Shown: in pieces, positions 12,757-22,950 of the stretch
Layout of the letters: each line of letters starts with the position of its first letter
Numbering within the stretch: the stretch's first letter is position 1
Assembly: GCA_031216915.1 (NCBI GenBank)
Contig: CM062288.1
Span: 175,563,919 to 175,627,918, forward strand
Source: Pictodentalium vernedei
Lineage: Eukaryota; Mollusca; Scaphopoda; Dentaliida; Dentaliidae
Length of the DNA stretch: 64,000 bases
Reading direction: 5' to 3'
Notes under the pieces: model-generated
The model's input: the letters and a program-made list of their open reading frames with translations, nothing else
Databases searched by the model: none
What the model was told of the DNA's origin: nothing
Program-made: the position numbers and the translations under genes

Positions 12757-12843
12757 AACCAAACCGGTCTCTACAATTTCGCCCATACCGGCTTCCACAA
12801 TTTCACCCAAGGCGGCTTCCACAATTTCACCCAAGGCGGCCTC
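12757..12843. repeat. 30 bp minisatellite, three units
   Basis: About three units of a motif like CTTCCACAATTTCACCCAAGG follow an AAACCGG start. The reverse-complement motif (GGTTTGGGTGAAATG, GGAGGCTGGTTTGG) recurs at 26836-26940, 14 kb away and inverted. The overlapping ORFs in all three frames are products of the repeat. It may be one end of an element whose other end is at 26.9 kb. Confidence 0.6.
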
Positions 12844-13248
12844 CACGTATTTTTAATCACACTCGCCTATTAGTACCCTTTCGTGACATTAGAGGAAAAT
12901 TATAACAACGACCCTATGCATAAACTCTTTGACTTTGTCTCCACTTTGAATCGACGGGACAATCATCTATCCACATCCATAAGCATTCCATTTTACTGTA
13001 AATATTCCCCATTCTTCCTTAACTCGTATTGTATCATTTTCTTTTTTTACTCTTAATGAGAAATTATATTGAATCCTACCCGAGTCTTGTAATGAAACTA
13101 TGTATATATCGCCTCTATGCAGGAAATGACTTACCAAAGCTTAAGCTTGCTGTCGAATCTCATATTAATTTCTTTATGTATGGTATATTACTTTTCATAT
13201 AAGATTGTCAGTTTATGTAAGTTTCGATATGTTATTTTTTGTTCATAC

Positions 13249-13510
13249 TAGAATAAGATTCACCAGGCATATGATGGGGAAGTGGGATCGGAGAATGAAA
13301 GGCATGTGGTTGGTGGGTGACACAAAGGAGAGGGTTAATATATGCTTACTGGAGAGATTGGGAAGAATTGGGCACAGGGTGTCATCAGTGTTGGGAAGAG
13401 AGAAGAGGCGTGAGGATAAAAAGGCATTTGGGAGCAGAAACTAATCAAGGCCTTCTCACCTGAGAATCGGGACAAATCAGCGGCCGGCCAAAGTGTTATT
13501 ATTATTAATA
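13249..13510 (+). mobile_element. 5'-truncated copy of LINE B
   Basis: It matches the last 260 bases of the LINE at 26941-29855, from the AAGATTCAC block through CAAATCAGCGGCCGGCC to an ATT-repeat tail. Typical 5' truncation by target-primed reverse transcription. No working ORF. Confidence 0.88.
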
Positions 13511-13806
13511 AAGGTTGTCTACTGTGAACATGCTGACTGTGATTGAAGAAACTCACAGACACTGACAGGTTTTACTTCATTTTATGAAAATTTTGTGATT
13601 GTCGGCAAGATATTATTATTAGGATATTTGCTGGGATGATAAGATAACGTTACATTCTGTTAGTTTTTTTATCATGTTTCTTCGAAGTGTCTTTTTTTCA
13701 AAATTTTCGGTTTTGGCAAGCTGTCTTTTCCGGCGAAATGTACTTCTGCAAAAAGTCCGGGATTCTTCACATGAATGTCCAGGTAATGGTTTTAAAAACA
13801 TTGCCA

Positions 13807-13920
13807 GTTTTCTAGTCAATCCACCCTCAAGGATGATCCATCCCCAGATGATTCAGCCCCGATCAATCCATCCCCTAGTTGATTTAGCCCCATTTACCAT
13901 ACCATAGTTGGTCCGGCCCC
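13807..13920. repeat. left terminal inverted array of the deleted MULE element
   Basis: Imperfect units ending in GCCCC (ATGATTCAGCCCCG, GATTTAGCCCC, GTCCGGCCCC), spaced about 25 bases apart. The inverted partner is at 16225-16335 and includes GGGGCTGAATCATCTGGG. Confidence 0.75.
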
Positions 13921-14265
13921 AATTATTCAAATTAATGGTAGTTATTTTTATAGCAAATTAAATTGACTTAGAAAGTCCGACAGGACCTAATGTTCTATTT
14001 ATCCCTAATAATATATTGTCAGACTAGCCTAACCGGTTTAGTTCATAGTTGAACTTTGTCAGAGGTGGAATGTACTGGTCAGCCAGGGTTTATATATAGT
14101 TAAAGTGTGGTGAGTGCCTGGCGAATGCATTGGCAAATGACTCAGTGGTGTGGCGAGTACGATGACGAATGCATCTTGGCAAGCGTATGGCAGATGCCCC
14201 CCCCCCCCCCAGTCGCTTTTACAATAGTTGCTGTTATAACAACCAGGTGAACAGAATCACAGACC

Positions 14266-14425
14266 TTTAGTATCGTATCAAACAAGTACTTAACTCCGAC
14301 CCAGATCATTCTAACACATGAAACTCTGTCACACTGAAATCAACTTGATTTTTTAATTATAAAATGCTCGAACCATTTGGCCTGAACAGGAAGGACTTTT
14401 AATTAAGTGTTTCTATATAGTTATT
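14266..14425 (+). mobile_element. 5'-truncated Penelope-like 3' end
   Basis: It aligns with the last 160 bases of the Penelope-like element at 43049-47194. The most similar part is ACCATTTGGCCTGAACAGGA then ACTTTTAATTAAGT, the C-terminal codons and stop. It is more diverged than the full copy, so it comes from an older insertion or a sister subfamily. Confidence 0.75.
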
Positions 14426-14429
14426 TTTA

Positions 14430-14720
14430 TCGTGTCGCCGCCCCACGAAGTGGGGAGTGACATATAGCGATTACTTTTATCGTCTTGCATCGTCCGCGTC
14501 ATCCGCGTCGTCGTCCACGTTACACTTTCTCTTATCCGCCACTCCTCTTTAACCTATGAATGGATTTTGATGAAACTTTCAGTGATTCTTTATCACATAA
14601 TGGCATTGTGCACCTCCTATTTTATTTTTTGATCCGCTGTATTTTTTCCAGAGTTATGCCCCTTTTCCACTTAGAATTCTGTCTGAAATATTAAAATATA
14701 GTGCAGGCGACACATGTCTT
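14430..14720. repeat. short interspersed repeat with GTGACATATAG head
   Basis: It begins with a hairpin CCCCACGAAGTGGGG, then AGTGACATATAG and a CGTC-rich stretch, and contains CCAGAGTTATGCCCCTTTT. A related sequence lies at 53936-54235 (ATTATGCCCCAACTTG..., CCAGAGTTATGGTCC, ending CCCCTCTTGTTT). Non-coding dispersed family of uncertain class. Confidence 0.55.
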
Positions 14721-14895
14721 CCATAGAAGACTCACATCTAAGTAGTTAATCATTAATCTTATTATCATTCATAATGATAGAAATAGTGTTAGAAATAGAA
14801 ATAGTGTATTGAGTGGATCGCACTTTTATACCACGGTCCATGTATTTGCTAAAAATATTTACTGCACTAACCACATTAGTTTGAACATTTTGACA

Positions 14896-15105
14896 TAATG
14901 AATGAATGAAAGGTTTTAGCACGCCGAAGGTGCCCAGGGACGATGTGGGATTTACAAATCCCTTGCGACCCGGTTAACCTTATTTTATTTCACTTGGATC
15001 ACACATGCCTAGTTTTTCTATTGCCTCAAATGGGTCTGAGGGGGTATGCACGCGATTGGAATTCCCAGCGGTTTACGTTGGAGTGATAGAAACATGACAT
15101 AATGT
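14896..15105 (-). mobile_element. LINE/SINE 3' end with terminal hairpin and ATTC tail
   Basis: On the minus strand it ends with a CACCTTCGGCGTG hairpin, CTAAAA and an ATTCATTC repeat. It matches 22715-22925 over about 200 bases. A stem-loop followed by a short microsatellite is the 3' form known for CR1/L2-type LINEs and their SINEs. 5'-truncated. Confidence 0.75.
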
Positions 15106-15483
15106 TACATGTACTATTGATTTATACTTCTTATACTATACACTTATTGAAACCTTTCGAGATGTTACAATCGTTTCTGGCTAGAAATATGAAACAGAAA
15201 CATGAAATGAATTTTAACAACTTTGTTACTTAACACTTATCACTGGGCTATTCATAACCCTTATATAAACATAACTGTCTTATAACAGCAATGTCAATTA
15301 ATATTGATTACAATTCATGATTCCTCTATAAACAAAAACTGATTAATCCCATATAAACAATCGCCATCAATGCTGAGAAGTTATCACCTGATCTAAATAG
15401 TGTTCACTTTGATTTGCCGTGCTCCACAGGGTTTCCCTGGTGCATAAAAAGTAAGACACACATGCTGACCATCATAGTTCTCA

Positions 15484-16010
15484 ATGTCTTACCCCTGTGT
15501 AGTGTGTACCAAACCAGTTCATGGCCGACAGCATACCTTAGAGTGTGATTCTTGTCTCCAATGGCAACATCGCTTATGTAAATGTGAGACAGATATATCT
15601 ATTCAGGATTACCCTTCCATTATGCGATGAGAATTAGACCTTAACGTCCTGTGCAGAGACTGTAAGAGCACACCCAACAAGACTACAGATGAAACAGACC
15701 AAGATGCACCAATGAATGATGCACTTGACAAATTTGAGGCTCCATTAGGACGATTACCAGGACCAATATCAACGTCTTCACAAACTTCATCATTGCCTAC
15801 CAATGTTTTCAACACAACCTACATCATCTCTACCACTGAATAATCTTTCGACATTTCACTGGACATCATGCCCCAACATCCCATCAATGAGAGCTACTTG
15901 GAAGACGTGGATAGACCAGACATCATTCTTGAAGATCAACCAACCACATACAAAATCATTGAGGGACAACAAAGGGGAAAGAAGCTTGTTAGTAGTGACA
16001 ACATTCAAGT
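15484..16010 (+). pseudogene. MULE N-terminal zinc-finger region, truncated
   Basis: From the ATG the reading is MSYPCVVCTKPVHGRQ, then HTLECDSCLQWQHRLCKC, with C-x2-C, C-x2-C, W-x-H and a later C-x2-C (LCRDC). This is a PHD/RING-like zinc-finger pattern that I recall ahead of FLYWCH-MULE transposases in invertebrates. It is interrupted by a stop after 48 codons (15628-15630) and changes frame before YLEDVDRPDIILEDQPTTYK near 15890. It then reads into unrelated sequence after the RGKKLV segment. No DDE core remains. Confidence 0.65.
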
Positions 16011-16399
16011 TCATCAGAAAACCCCTGTCGCTACCATACCTCCCACCCGCACAGATTGTTCCAGCTTTCAGCAACCTAAGGGACAGTGCCAGCACTCAAC
16101 AGCTGAGGGGCAGTTCTCCATTTATTTGTGTTTTTCATTAAATAAAGTTCAGCCCTGAATACTGCTTTTTATTTTTTAACCCAAGTACAGCATCATCACA
16201 AAACAATACATGGCACAACTAATGAATTCTACATGGGGCTGAATCATCTGGGATTGGATCGACTGGGGCCCAGATTGCACAGGGGCTGAAACGTCCATGG
16301 ATGGATTGTCCGAGGGGCCGGATTGACCTGTTACCCATTGCCAAAGCATTACAGTAGCATCATTTGTTAAAGTTCTGGTCAATTAAAAGCAAATGGGAC

Positions 16400-17155
16400 C
16401 TGCTATAGACATTTAGAAGGGGGGCTGAAGCAGGTGAGTTGCCTTATCAGGGGAAGGGTGCTCAAGGATTGCAATAGAAACTGGCGATCTGGAATTAGGA
16501 CCAAGAGCTCTTTAGACGGGTTGTACTAAAAAGATTCCCCAGCTTTTGAGGAGTACCTAGATGGATCCTATGGGGGGTCTTTGTTGTTCAAATGAGTTTG
16601 AAGTCACTGGAGTTGAGATGGAGAATCTGGAAAGGTGAGGAAAGAGTGTGCCAAATGTGTAATTTAAATAGGAGTAACTGAGATCCTGGAACACTTCATT
16701 CTAGAATAATTAATAACAGTGACAACTCTGTGCTTCATTAATTAAATTTCTGATGATTATTCCTAGTGCTTGGAATCTAATATTTTTGTGTCCGTGGAAA
16801 TATTGCCCACCCATGGAAAGTGACCAGTCCACGGTGGCCAAACTGTAAATATTCGCCTAGTAGAACGAGACTCCTTAGAATACTAATGGAAAAATGGGAT
16901 GAAAACCTGAAGGATAAGTGGATGGGGAATGACATGAGGGAAAAGGTCAATTTTATAGTTAGGGAGATCCAGAAAGTGCCAATGGGAGGAATTATGAAAC
17001 AATTGTTGACTGGATGCTTTGAGATTAGGATTGAGAGTGGGGGAAGAATAGCTTGGTGGGGGACTGAATTAATGTATGACTCCTGGTTACTTGTCGTAGA
17101 GGGCCGCAACAAATCAGCGGAAGGCCAAAGAATTATTATTATTATTATATATGGC
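16400..17155 (+). mobile_element. 5'-truncated LINE B copy with a 150 bp insertion
   Basis: It aligns with the 3' part of the LINE at 26941-29855 (GAGGAGTACCTAGATGGATC, CTGGAACACTTCATTCTAGA, then ATGGAAAAATGGGATG) and ends with CAAATCAGCGGAAGGCC and ATT repeats. About 150 bases at 16707-16855 have no counterpart in the other copies and are probably a later insertion. Coding potential is lost. Confidence 0.82.
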
Positions 17156-17284
17156 TGATTCGATTCGATATATAGAGAGACTGTTGGTGACAACCATTTC
17201 AGTTGCTATCCTATGTAGTTTGTGTCACAGATAATGTTTGTATTTGTATAGTCTTTTGATATAATGTATTTGCGAATCCCTGAT

Positions 17285-17495
17285 ATCTGCCCCCCTTGCT
17301 CCCCCCCCCCCCCCCCCCCCCCCCCCCTTATCAAAATTGATAGAAGAGGACACCTGCCCCCTCAGGATTTTCCAGGGTTGGACACCTGCCCCCCTACCAA
17401 ATTTTATTAACAGGACACCTGCCCCCCCAGCTAATTTTTATACCGTGGACACCTGCCCCCCTGCTGGTTTATACACCTATAGGACATATGGCCTA
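17285..17495. repeat. left TIR array of the outer element
   Basis: A run of about 30 C bases is followed by four copies of (G)GACACCTGCCCCC(C) at intervals of 33 to 40 bases. Its mirror is at 25500-25548 plus 26586-26720. Confidence 0.85.
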
Positions 17496-17584
17496 TTTTC
17501 TAACAAAAATGTTATAGTAACTTATTGATATGAGCAGGCTTTCTACTGTAAATATTGAACAGATGCATTCTCAAAACGAATGTA

Positions 17585-17690
17585 GGAAAAAAAGTAACAG
17601 GAAAAAAAGAAACGGAAAAAAAGAAACAGGAAAAAAAGTAACAATTATAATAATACAACAGGAAAAAAAGTAACAGTGTTTTTTCATTAT
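17585..17690. repeat. left TIR array of the MULE
   Basis: Five copies of GGAAAAAAAG(T/A)AAC(A/G) in 100 bases, all mirrored by TGTTACTTTTTTTCC units at 24680-24846. Confidence 0.85.
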
Positions 17691-17799
17691 TTCATTTTTC
17701 ATTATAATAATTATAATAATAATTTTATTTTTTATTTTTTTAATTATTTTGTAATTGGAGATCATGTGTGCTATGACAATGTTGTTACAAGGATATCCA

Positions 17800-18007
17800 T
17801 CATGCTTTCTTTGATGTACAACAATGTTCTTGAAACAAATGAACACACATTGTAATAAACACACAGCAAGTGTGGTTACTTTCAAGTATTCTCTTCTTTG
17901 ATGTACAACAATGTTCTTGAAAAAATAAACACAAGCAAGTGTGGCTACTTTCATGAATTCTCTTCTTTGATGTACAACAATGTTCTTGAAAAAATAAACA
18001 CACAGCA
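17800..18007. repeat. 70-85 bp tandem repeat, three units
   Basis: TTTGATGTACAACAATGTTC recurs at about 17811, 17896 and 17966, each followed by TTGAAA and AATAAACACA. The LINE at 18008 is inserted at the end of the third unit. Confidence 0.8.
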
Positions 18008-18030
18008 AACTATATATTGGACAGCAGTTT

Positions 18031-18585
18031 GAATTAGTCATTAAGCCTAGCCCAACCGATAGAGCGACGTACGCCGATAAAGTAAAAGCCAAAACGCCCC
18101 CTAAGGTGACCAATAAAACCAACAAGACACAGGGCCACCCCCAACCAAACCCCTGTGTCGTAATCACACGCGTCCACCCCAAAACGGAAAAAAACTCGAT
18201 TGATAAAGCCCTTCCAGGATGCTCGTGGGAGAGACTAATCTCCAAAGCCACGGGTAACCATACTTGGAAAATAAAAGTAAAATGCCCTAATAGAGCAACG
18301 AAATTAAATCTGATAAGCAAAGGGGTAATTATTAATGGCAAAAAATACGAAACCGAGGAATATCGTGTTCTTCCGCAGCCCGTTCAGTGTCACAAGTGTC
18401 AGAAATTTGGGCATTTGTCACACAAATGCAACGGGGAGCAACGATGTATGAAATGCGGTGACAAACACATCGCGAAGGCATGTAGTGCTAAAACTCTGAA
18501 GTGCCCCAATTGCGGTGGTCAACACCCCAGCAACTACCGGGGTTGTAGCCACTTCAAAAAAGTTAAAACAAACATCCAGCTTTAA
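18031..18585 (+). CDS. LINE ORF1 (nucleic-acid-binding, CCHC), N-terminus missing
   Basis: The open frame begins at the 5' truncation without a start codon (PTDRATYADKVKAKTPP...). The C-terminal half has three knuckles: CHKCQKFGHLSHKC, CMKCGDKHIAKAC and CPNCGGQHPSNYRGC, the usual triple set of Jockey/I-clade ORF1 proteins, which coat element RNA. It lies 273 bases upstream of ORF2. The product is unlikely to be expressed without its own 5' end. Confidence 0.8.
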   Translation, partial: ELVIKPSPTDRATYADKVKAKTPPKVTNKTNKTQGHPQPNPCVVITRVHPKTEKNSIDKALPGCSWERLISKATGNHTWKIKVKCPNRATKLNLISKGVIINGKKYETEEYRVLPQPVQCHKCQKFGHLSHKCNGEQRCMKCGDKHIAKACSAKTLKCPNCGGQHPSNYRGCSHFKKVKTNIQL

Positions 18586-18858
18586 GCTCTAAATGTAAGT
18601 AATGTCGAGATCTCATCTTCCCCTTATTCCACGTGTACTCTAATGGCTGGCTCTATTTTCAGCATAATGAAGAAACACTTGGGCACCAGTCTTTCGGACG
18701 TTTGCGAAAGAGATTAGTAAAACAGCCTCTAAGTTATATAATACTCAAATATCTCACACGCTATTAGAAGCGGCCGTCAACAGAATATAATTATGTAACA
18801 ATATTACAAATAGTAATTAAACTTAAATAAACTTAGTACAGTTATTCCTAAACCATTC

Positions 18859-21588
18859 ATGGATACACTAAAAATAGTCCAGTGGAACGCTCGAAGTGTT
18901 AATCAGAAAAATTTGCAAATGTCACATTATTTAAAAAATACGGACGTAATTGGAATTAGCGAAACCTGGCTTAAACCAAACAAACAATTCTCGTTATGTG
19001 GTTTTGATATTATTAGAAGAGATCGCCCCGCCCAAAAAGGCGGCGGTGTCGCTCTGTTAATAAGGCAGGAGATTAAATACAAATCAATACCATGCGACCA
19101 CCTCAATGCTGAAGTGATTGCAGCTGAAATTGAACTTGACCACAAACACGTGGCCATCATATCATATTATGACAAGCCGCAAGCAACAGTAGACAGTAAA
19201 GTATTTGAATTTTTTACCAACAAGTACAAGCACTGCATATTCTTGGGTGATTTCAATTCCAAACACCAGGTATTCGGTTGTCATAAGACTGAGCCTAATG
19301 GTGACGCCCTTTTCCATATCATTGAAGAACTCGATCTATTCGTGGTAAATAACAATCAAGACGTAACATACATAAGCAACAACCCACTCCATCAATCAGA
19401 TATCCTAGACTTGATTATCACCAGCAAATCACTAACCAGCCAAATGCAAGACATATTTGTAGGAGATGATGATCTAGGCAGTGATCACCTGCCGGTTCAC
19501 GCCACTCTGAAATGTAATACTGGACCCGCAAGGTATCCTCCCGTGAATAGGAGGAACCTATCAAAAATTGACTGGAACCTCTTCAGAAACATTATCGAAG
19601 CAAAAATAAAGGCAAATGACCCCTCAAATGTTCATGAACTAGAAAAAGCCTGCACCCACCTTAACGAGGTTATCAACACTACGCTAGATGAAATCTGTCC
19701 CAAGCAAACAGTAAAGATGCGGATAAACAGAATAACCCAAACAACTCTTCAAATAATCAAACAAAAAAGAAAAGCCTTCCGGGCTTACCAATCAGAGAAT
19801 GATCAAATGAAAAGAGCAGAACTTAAAACCGCGTATAATCGCCTTCATGGGGAAGTAAAAAAGGCCATAGCTAACAACAATCGCGTGAGATGGGAAAAAG
19901 CAACCGAAAACCTAAATGGGCTGAGAGAACCTAAGAGGTTCTGGGATACATTTAAAACTCTTACTGGCCAAAAGAGCAAAATTGCCAATAATAATGCGCT
20001 AAAGACTAGCGACGGATCTATGGCCATAGACGACAAGGCAAAGGCCAGTGCTTTTGCCGAACTTCTAAAGAAGGCACATCGTCCACAAGAAGGGAACAGA
20101 TATGACAACGATTTTAAGGTACGAGTAAATAAATTTGTCCAAGATAACAACTCAATCTTCAATGAACCGAACTTCGACCAAAGGCATGAAGACGGGGACG
20201 ACCATGAATTAACCAAACCAATAAGCGTAGAAGAGGTCATGGGTATAATCAGAAAATGCAGGTCATCTTCGTCCCCAGGAGAAGATGAAGTCTCTTACAA
20301 AATAATGAAACAGTGCCCCAACATCTTCTACTGCAGACTTACCAAACTCTTAAACTGCTGTCTCTCCTGTGGGTACTTCCCAAAATGCTGGAAAGTGGCC
20401 ACGGGAGTCATGATACCTAAACCCGACAAAGACCTTACCAACCCTTCTAACTACCGCCCAATCAGCTTGCTTAGCTGTGTTGGGAAAATATTTGAGCGGA
20501 TTCTCACTACGAGACTTCGCAGCTATCTCGAATCAATCAATTTTTTCAACAAATGGCAAAGAGCGTATAGGAGTCAGAAAGAGGGAATCGAACACGTATA
20601 TAGACTGGTCGATTATATGAAAACAGCATTTAGTCAAAACGAAATCGGAACCGCAATTTTCTTGGATGTAGAAAAAGCGTTCGACTCGGTATGGCACAAT
20701 GGCGTGAGATATAAACTAGCGAAAATGGGATTACCCACTAAAATTCTAAGGATCATATCATCATTTCTAACTGACCGAAAAATCAAGGTGAGGGTTAATC
20801 GCGAGGTGTCAGAGGAAGTAATACTCGAAGCGGGAACACCACAAGGGTCGGTTCTAAGTCCGCTTCTTTTCATAATATATGTGAATGATATAGAAAAAGT
20901 AGGGAAAAATTTTGTTGAACTATCGCAATTCTCAGACGACAAAGGCATTTGGACAGCCAGCAAGTCCAGAAACATAATTAAAAATCGTCTGCAGGATACC
21001 ATTCGCGATCTTGAGAGCTGGTGTGCCCTGTGGCGCATCAAACTCAATGCCGCCAAAACTCAAAAAGTTACGTTCTTCAAAAAGCAAAGGAAAAAACCAG
21101 TCCCGAGTATCGATCTCCAGTTATACGATCACAAACTAGAAGCAAACAAAGAGGCCAAATTTTTGGGATTTATCCTAGATAGCAATCTCAGTCTAAACAG
21201 TCACGTAAAATCCATTACGGTTAGAGCTACTAAACTTATCAATTTTCTGAAGATGATCAGAGGTAGAAATTGGGGAGCAAACAAGGATGTGCTTCTCAAG
21301 CTCTACAAAACATTTATACGCCCGGTACTAGAATACGGTGCCATAATAACAAGCGACCTAAGCAAAACCAACATTCAGAAGCTACAGAGGGTTCAAAATT
21401 ATGCCCTGCGAGTGGCACTATGCAAACCGAAATGGACACCGATAAAGGAACTTCACGAGCTAGCAAAAATAGAAACTATTGATACGCGATTAAAAGACCT
21501 ACAAACCAAAACCCTCAACAGACTCCAAGATAGTGAATTAATGGTTGAGTTGAACGAACACCGATCCCTTAACAGAAAAACAAAATAA
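18859..21588 (+). CDS. LINE ORF2: APE endonuclease and reverse transcriptase, 909 aa
   Basis: An open frame of 909 codons from ATG to stop, full length for a Jockey-type ORF2. The APE endonuclease occupies about residues 5-225 (QWNARSV, ISETW, LGDFNSKH, ILDLIIT, GSDHLPVH). The reverse transcriptase follows with NYRPISLLSCVGKIFERIL, FLDVEKAFDSVWH (motif A), AGTPQGSVLSPLLFIIYVND (motif B) and motif C as FSDD near residues 691-694 instead of the common FADD. The remaining C-terminus (about 760-909) resembles Jockey tails (RPVLEYGA, KLQRVQNYALR). The protein would nick the target and copy element RNA onto the 3' end. All catalytic residues I can check are present. Confidence 0.9.
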   Translation: MDTLKIVQWNARSVNQKNLQMSHYLKNTDVIGISETWLKPNKQFSLCGFDIIRRDRPAQKGGGVALLIRQEIKYKSIPCDHLNAEVIAAEIELDHKHVAIISYYDKPQATVDSKVFEFFTNKYKHCIFLGDFNSKHQVFGCHKTEPNGDALFHIIEELDLFVVNNNQDVTYISNNPLHQSDILDLIITSKSLTSQMQDIFVGDDDLGSDHLPVHATLKCNTGPARYPPVNRRNLSKIDWNLFRNIIEAKIKANDPSNVHELEKACTHLNEVINTTLDEICPKQTVKMRINRITQTTLQIIKQKRKAFRAYQSENDQMKRAELKTAYNRLHGEVKKAIANNNRVRWEKATENLNGLREPKRFWDTFKTLTGQKSKIANNNALKTSDGSMAIDDKAKASAFAELLKKAHRPQEGNRYDNDFKVRVNKFVQDNNSIFNEPNFDQRHEDGDDHELTKPISVEEVMGIIRKCRSSSSPGEDEVSYKIMKQCPNIFYCRLTKLLNCCLSCGYFPKCWKVATGVMIPKPDKDLTNPSNYRPISLLSCVGKIFERILTTRLRSYLESINFFNKWQRAYRSQKEGIEHVYRLVDYMKTAFSQNEIGTAIFLDVEKAFDSVWHNGVRYKLAKMGLPTKILRIISSFLTDRKIKVRVNREVSEEVILEAGTPQGSVLSPLLFIIYVNDIEKVGKNFVELSQFSDDKGIWTASKSRNIIKNRLQDTIRDLESWCALWRIKLNAAKTQKVTFFKKQRKKPVPSIDLQLYDHKLEANKEAKFLGFILDSNLSLNSHVKSITVRATKLINFLKMIRGRNWGANKDVLLKLYKTFIRPVLEYGAIITSDLSKTNIQKLQRVQNYALRVALCKPKWTPIKELHELAKIETIDTRLKDLQTKTLNRLQDSELMVELNEHRSLNRKTK

Positions 21589-21965
21589 GTTTCCAGAAAA
21601 AAAAAATAATAAAATAAAATAAAAAAAAAATTATACAATATAACTAAATCGCATGGAGTCAGTGAGGATTGCCTCGCTACTCATTGGGAACTTTAGGATA
21701 GAGTCTGTGAGGACTGCCTCGCAACTCTGCTGAAGCGCGATTGAAACGCGTTTAATAAGATCTATATAACAAAACCCTCCACATACTCCAGGATAGTGAA
21801 TCAATGGTGAAGCTGAACGAACACCGAACCCTAAACAGAAAAACAAAATAATCCACAGTAAATTAAAATTACTCAATAGAATTAAACAGCGTGGAGTCAG
21901 TGAGGATTGCCTCGCTACTCATTGAGATCTTTAGGATTGAGTCTGTGAGGATTGCCTCGCAACTC
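21522..21965 (+). repeat. tandem duplication of the LINE 3' end (about 265 bp)
   Basis: The last 65 bases of ORF2 (CTCCAAGATAGTGAATTAAT onward) and the UTR with GTGAGGATTGCCTCGC recur from about 21788, as CTCCAGGATAGTGAATCAAT and so on. The two copies differ at several positions, so the duplication is either old or carried by the active master. Confidence 0.85.
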
Positions 21966-22330
21966 TGCGTGTGGGGAGTGGGCTCCGAAGAAACACACCC
22001 CTTACCCCATCCATAGCAACAATCACACAGCAGGCACAATATATAATAGCGGATACCTATCTTTCTCTCTACCTTTTACTTTTCTAACTGAACATTCTCA
22101 AATTTTCTTGCAACACTCTTATCAAGAAGACGCATGGAAATGGTAGACAAAGCGTAGGAGGAATTGGTGCAACCTACCTTTCTGCAACATATACAAGAAA
22201 CCACCAAACGCTAGGCAAGGATTGAAACAAGCTTGTCTGGCTGGGAACGAGTGTACATTTGATATAAATAAACATTTGAATAAAGATTTAACAGCCCTTT
22301 TAAGGGCTTGAGGGTGTGTGTCAGTGAGTG

Positions 22331-22333
22331 TTT

Positions 22334-22367
<34 letters not shown>

Positions 22368-22382
22368 GGGGGGGGGGGGGGT
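22331..22382. repeat. T36/G16 homopolymer junction
   Basis: A run of about 36 T is followed directly by about 16 G within the MULE. Its exact length is likely to be unstable or poorly sequenced. Confidence 0.8.
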
Positions 22383-22441
22383 GGAGGAGGTCATTTGGAA
22401 TTCCCGAAGGATAACCAGATACCTCAAAATCACATACGGCA

Positions 22442-22925
22442 TCCTATCTCCCAGAAGGCTTGATGGATGACTCCCGGTTTCTTAAAACTAAACTGTTGGA
22501 GCTTTCTCCACTTCTTTTTTGTAACCGCTATGGTCATATACCGGGGCCGCTACCAAACCGGCGTTGCTGTTTGGTTTTCTTTTCTCTTCTTCCCTTAAAC
22601 TTGCCATCGCACAACATTACATTCTGGCTCGCCACCATGGTGGGACTCAAACCTCTACCATCGCCGAACTGGAACCGAATAGAGCTCGCTCTCTAATAGT
22701 TTTAAAGGCGTTGAGGGATTGAGTATTGACCATCTAACACTCCAGCGTAAACTGCCGGGTATTCTAACCGCGTGCATAACCCCCTCAGACTCCATTTTGG
22801 GCAATAGGAAAGCTAGGCCTGTGTGATCCAAGGGAAACAAATAACGTTAACCGGGTCGCAAGGGATTTGTAAATCCCACATCGTCCCTGCGCGCCTTCGG
22901 CGCGCTAAAACTTTTCATTCATCAT
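22442..22925 (+). mobile_element. retroposon copy with GCGCGCCTTCGGCGCGC 3' hairpin
   Basis: It ends with GCAAGGGATTTGTAAATCCC, a perfect hairpin GCGCGCCTTCGGCGCGC, CTAAAA and CATTCATCAT. The last 210 bases match the minus-strand copy at 14896-15105, and the hairpin is shared with the retroposon ending at 26575. The 5' boundary is uncertain. It ends 25 bases upstream of the MULE transposase start codon, so it may have displaced an upstream exon or promoter. Confidence 0.65.
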
Positions 22926-22950
22926 AGTCATTAAATGTTCTTGAGTCATC

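Larger units (their letters stand above)
13807..16335 (+). mobile_element. internally deleted MULE-type element
   Basis: The ends are inverted: CCAGATGATTCAGCCCC lies on the left (13850-13866) and its reverse near 16233-16252, with related GCCCC-ending units repeated at both ends (13820-13920 and 16225-16330). The 8 bp CATTGCCA lies immediately outside each end (13799-13806, 16336-16343). Inside are the remains of a MULE gene: a zinc-finger N-terminus, then YKIIEGQQRGKKLV, which resembles the VIESNKRGKKL start of the intact transposase at 22951. The transposase core is missing. It carries later insertions: a Penelope fragment, a SINE/LINE 3' end and a GTGACATATAG-type repeat. Confidence 0.75.
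18008..22023 (+). mobile_element. Jockey-like LINE, 5'-truncated, with intact ORF2
   Basis: It has a partial ORF1 with CCHC knuckles and a complete ORF2 with endonuclease and reverse transcriptase. CACACAGCA occurs just before (17999-18007) and just after (22024-22032) and is a likely 9 bp target duplication, which would set the boundaries. The 3' part is unusual in holding two tandem copies of the ORF2 end plus UTR. It sits inside the MULE, so it is younger than that insertion. Confidence 0.7.

Noticed and set aside
12577-12905. Overlapping ORFs in three frames just after CDK5 exon 1
   Set aside because: They come from a 30 bp minisatellite, which stays open in several frames. Only the first 37 bases of one frame are CDK5.
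17571-18341. 256-codon minus-strand ORF rich in I, F and V
   Set aside because: It runs through low-complexity AT repeats, the 70-85 bp tandem repeat and the antisense of LINE ORF1. No family resemblance.
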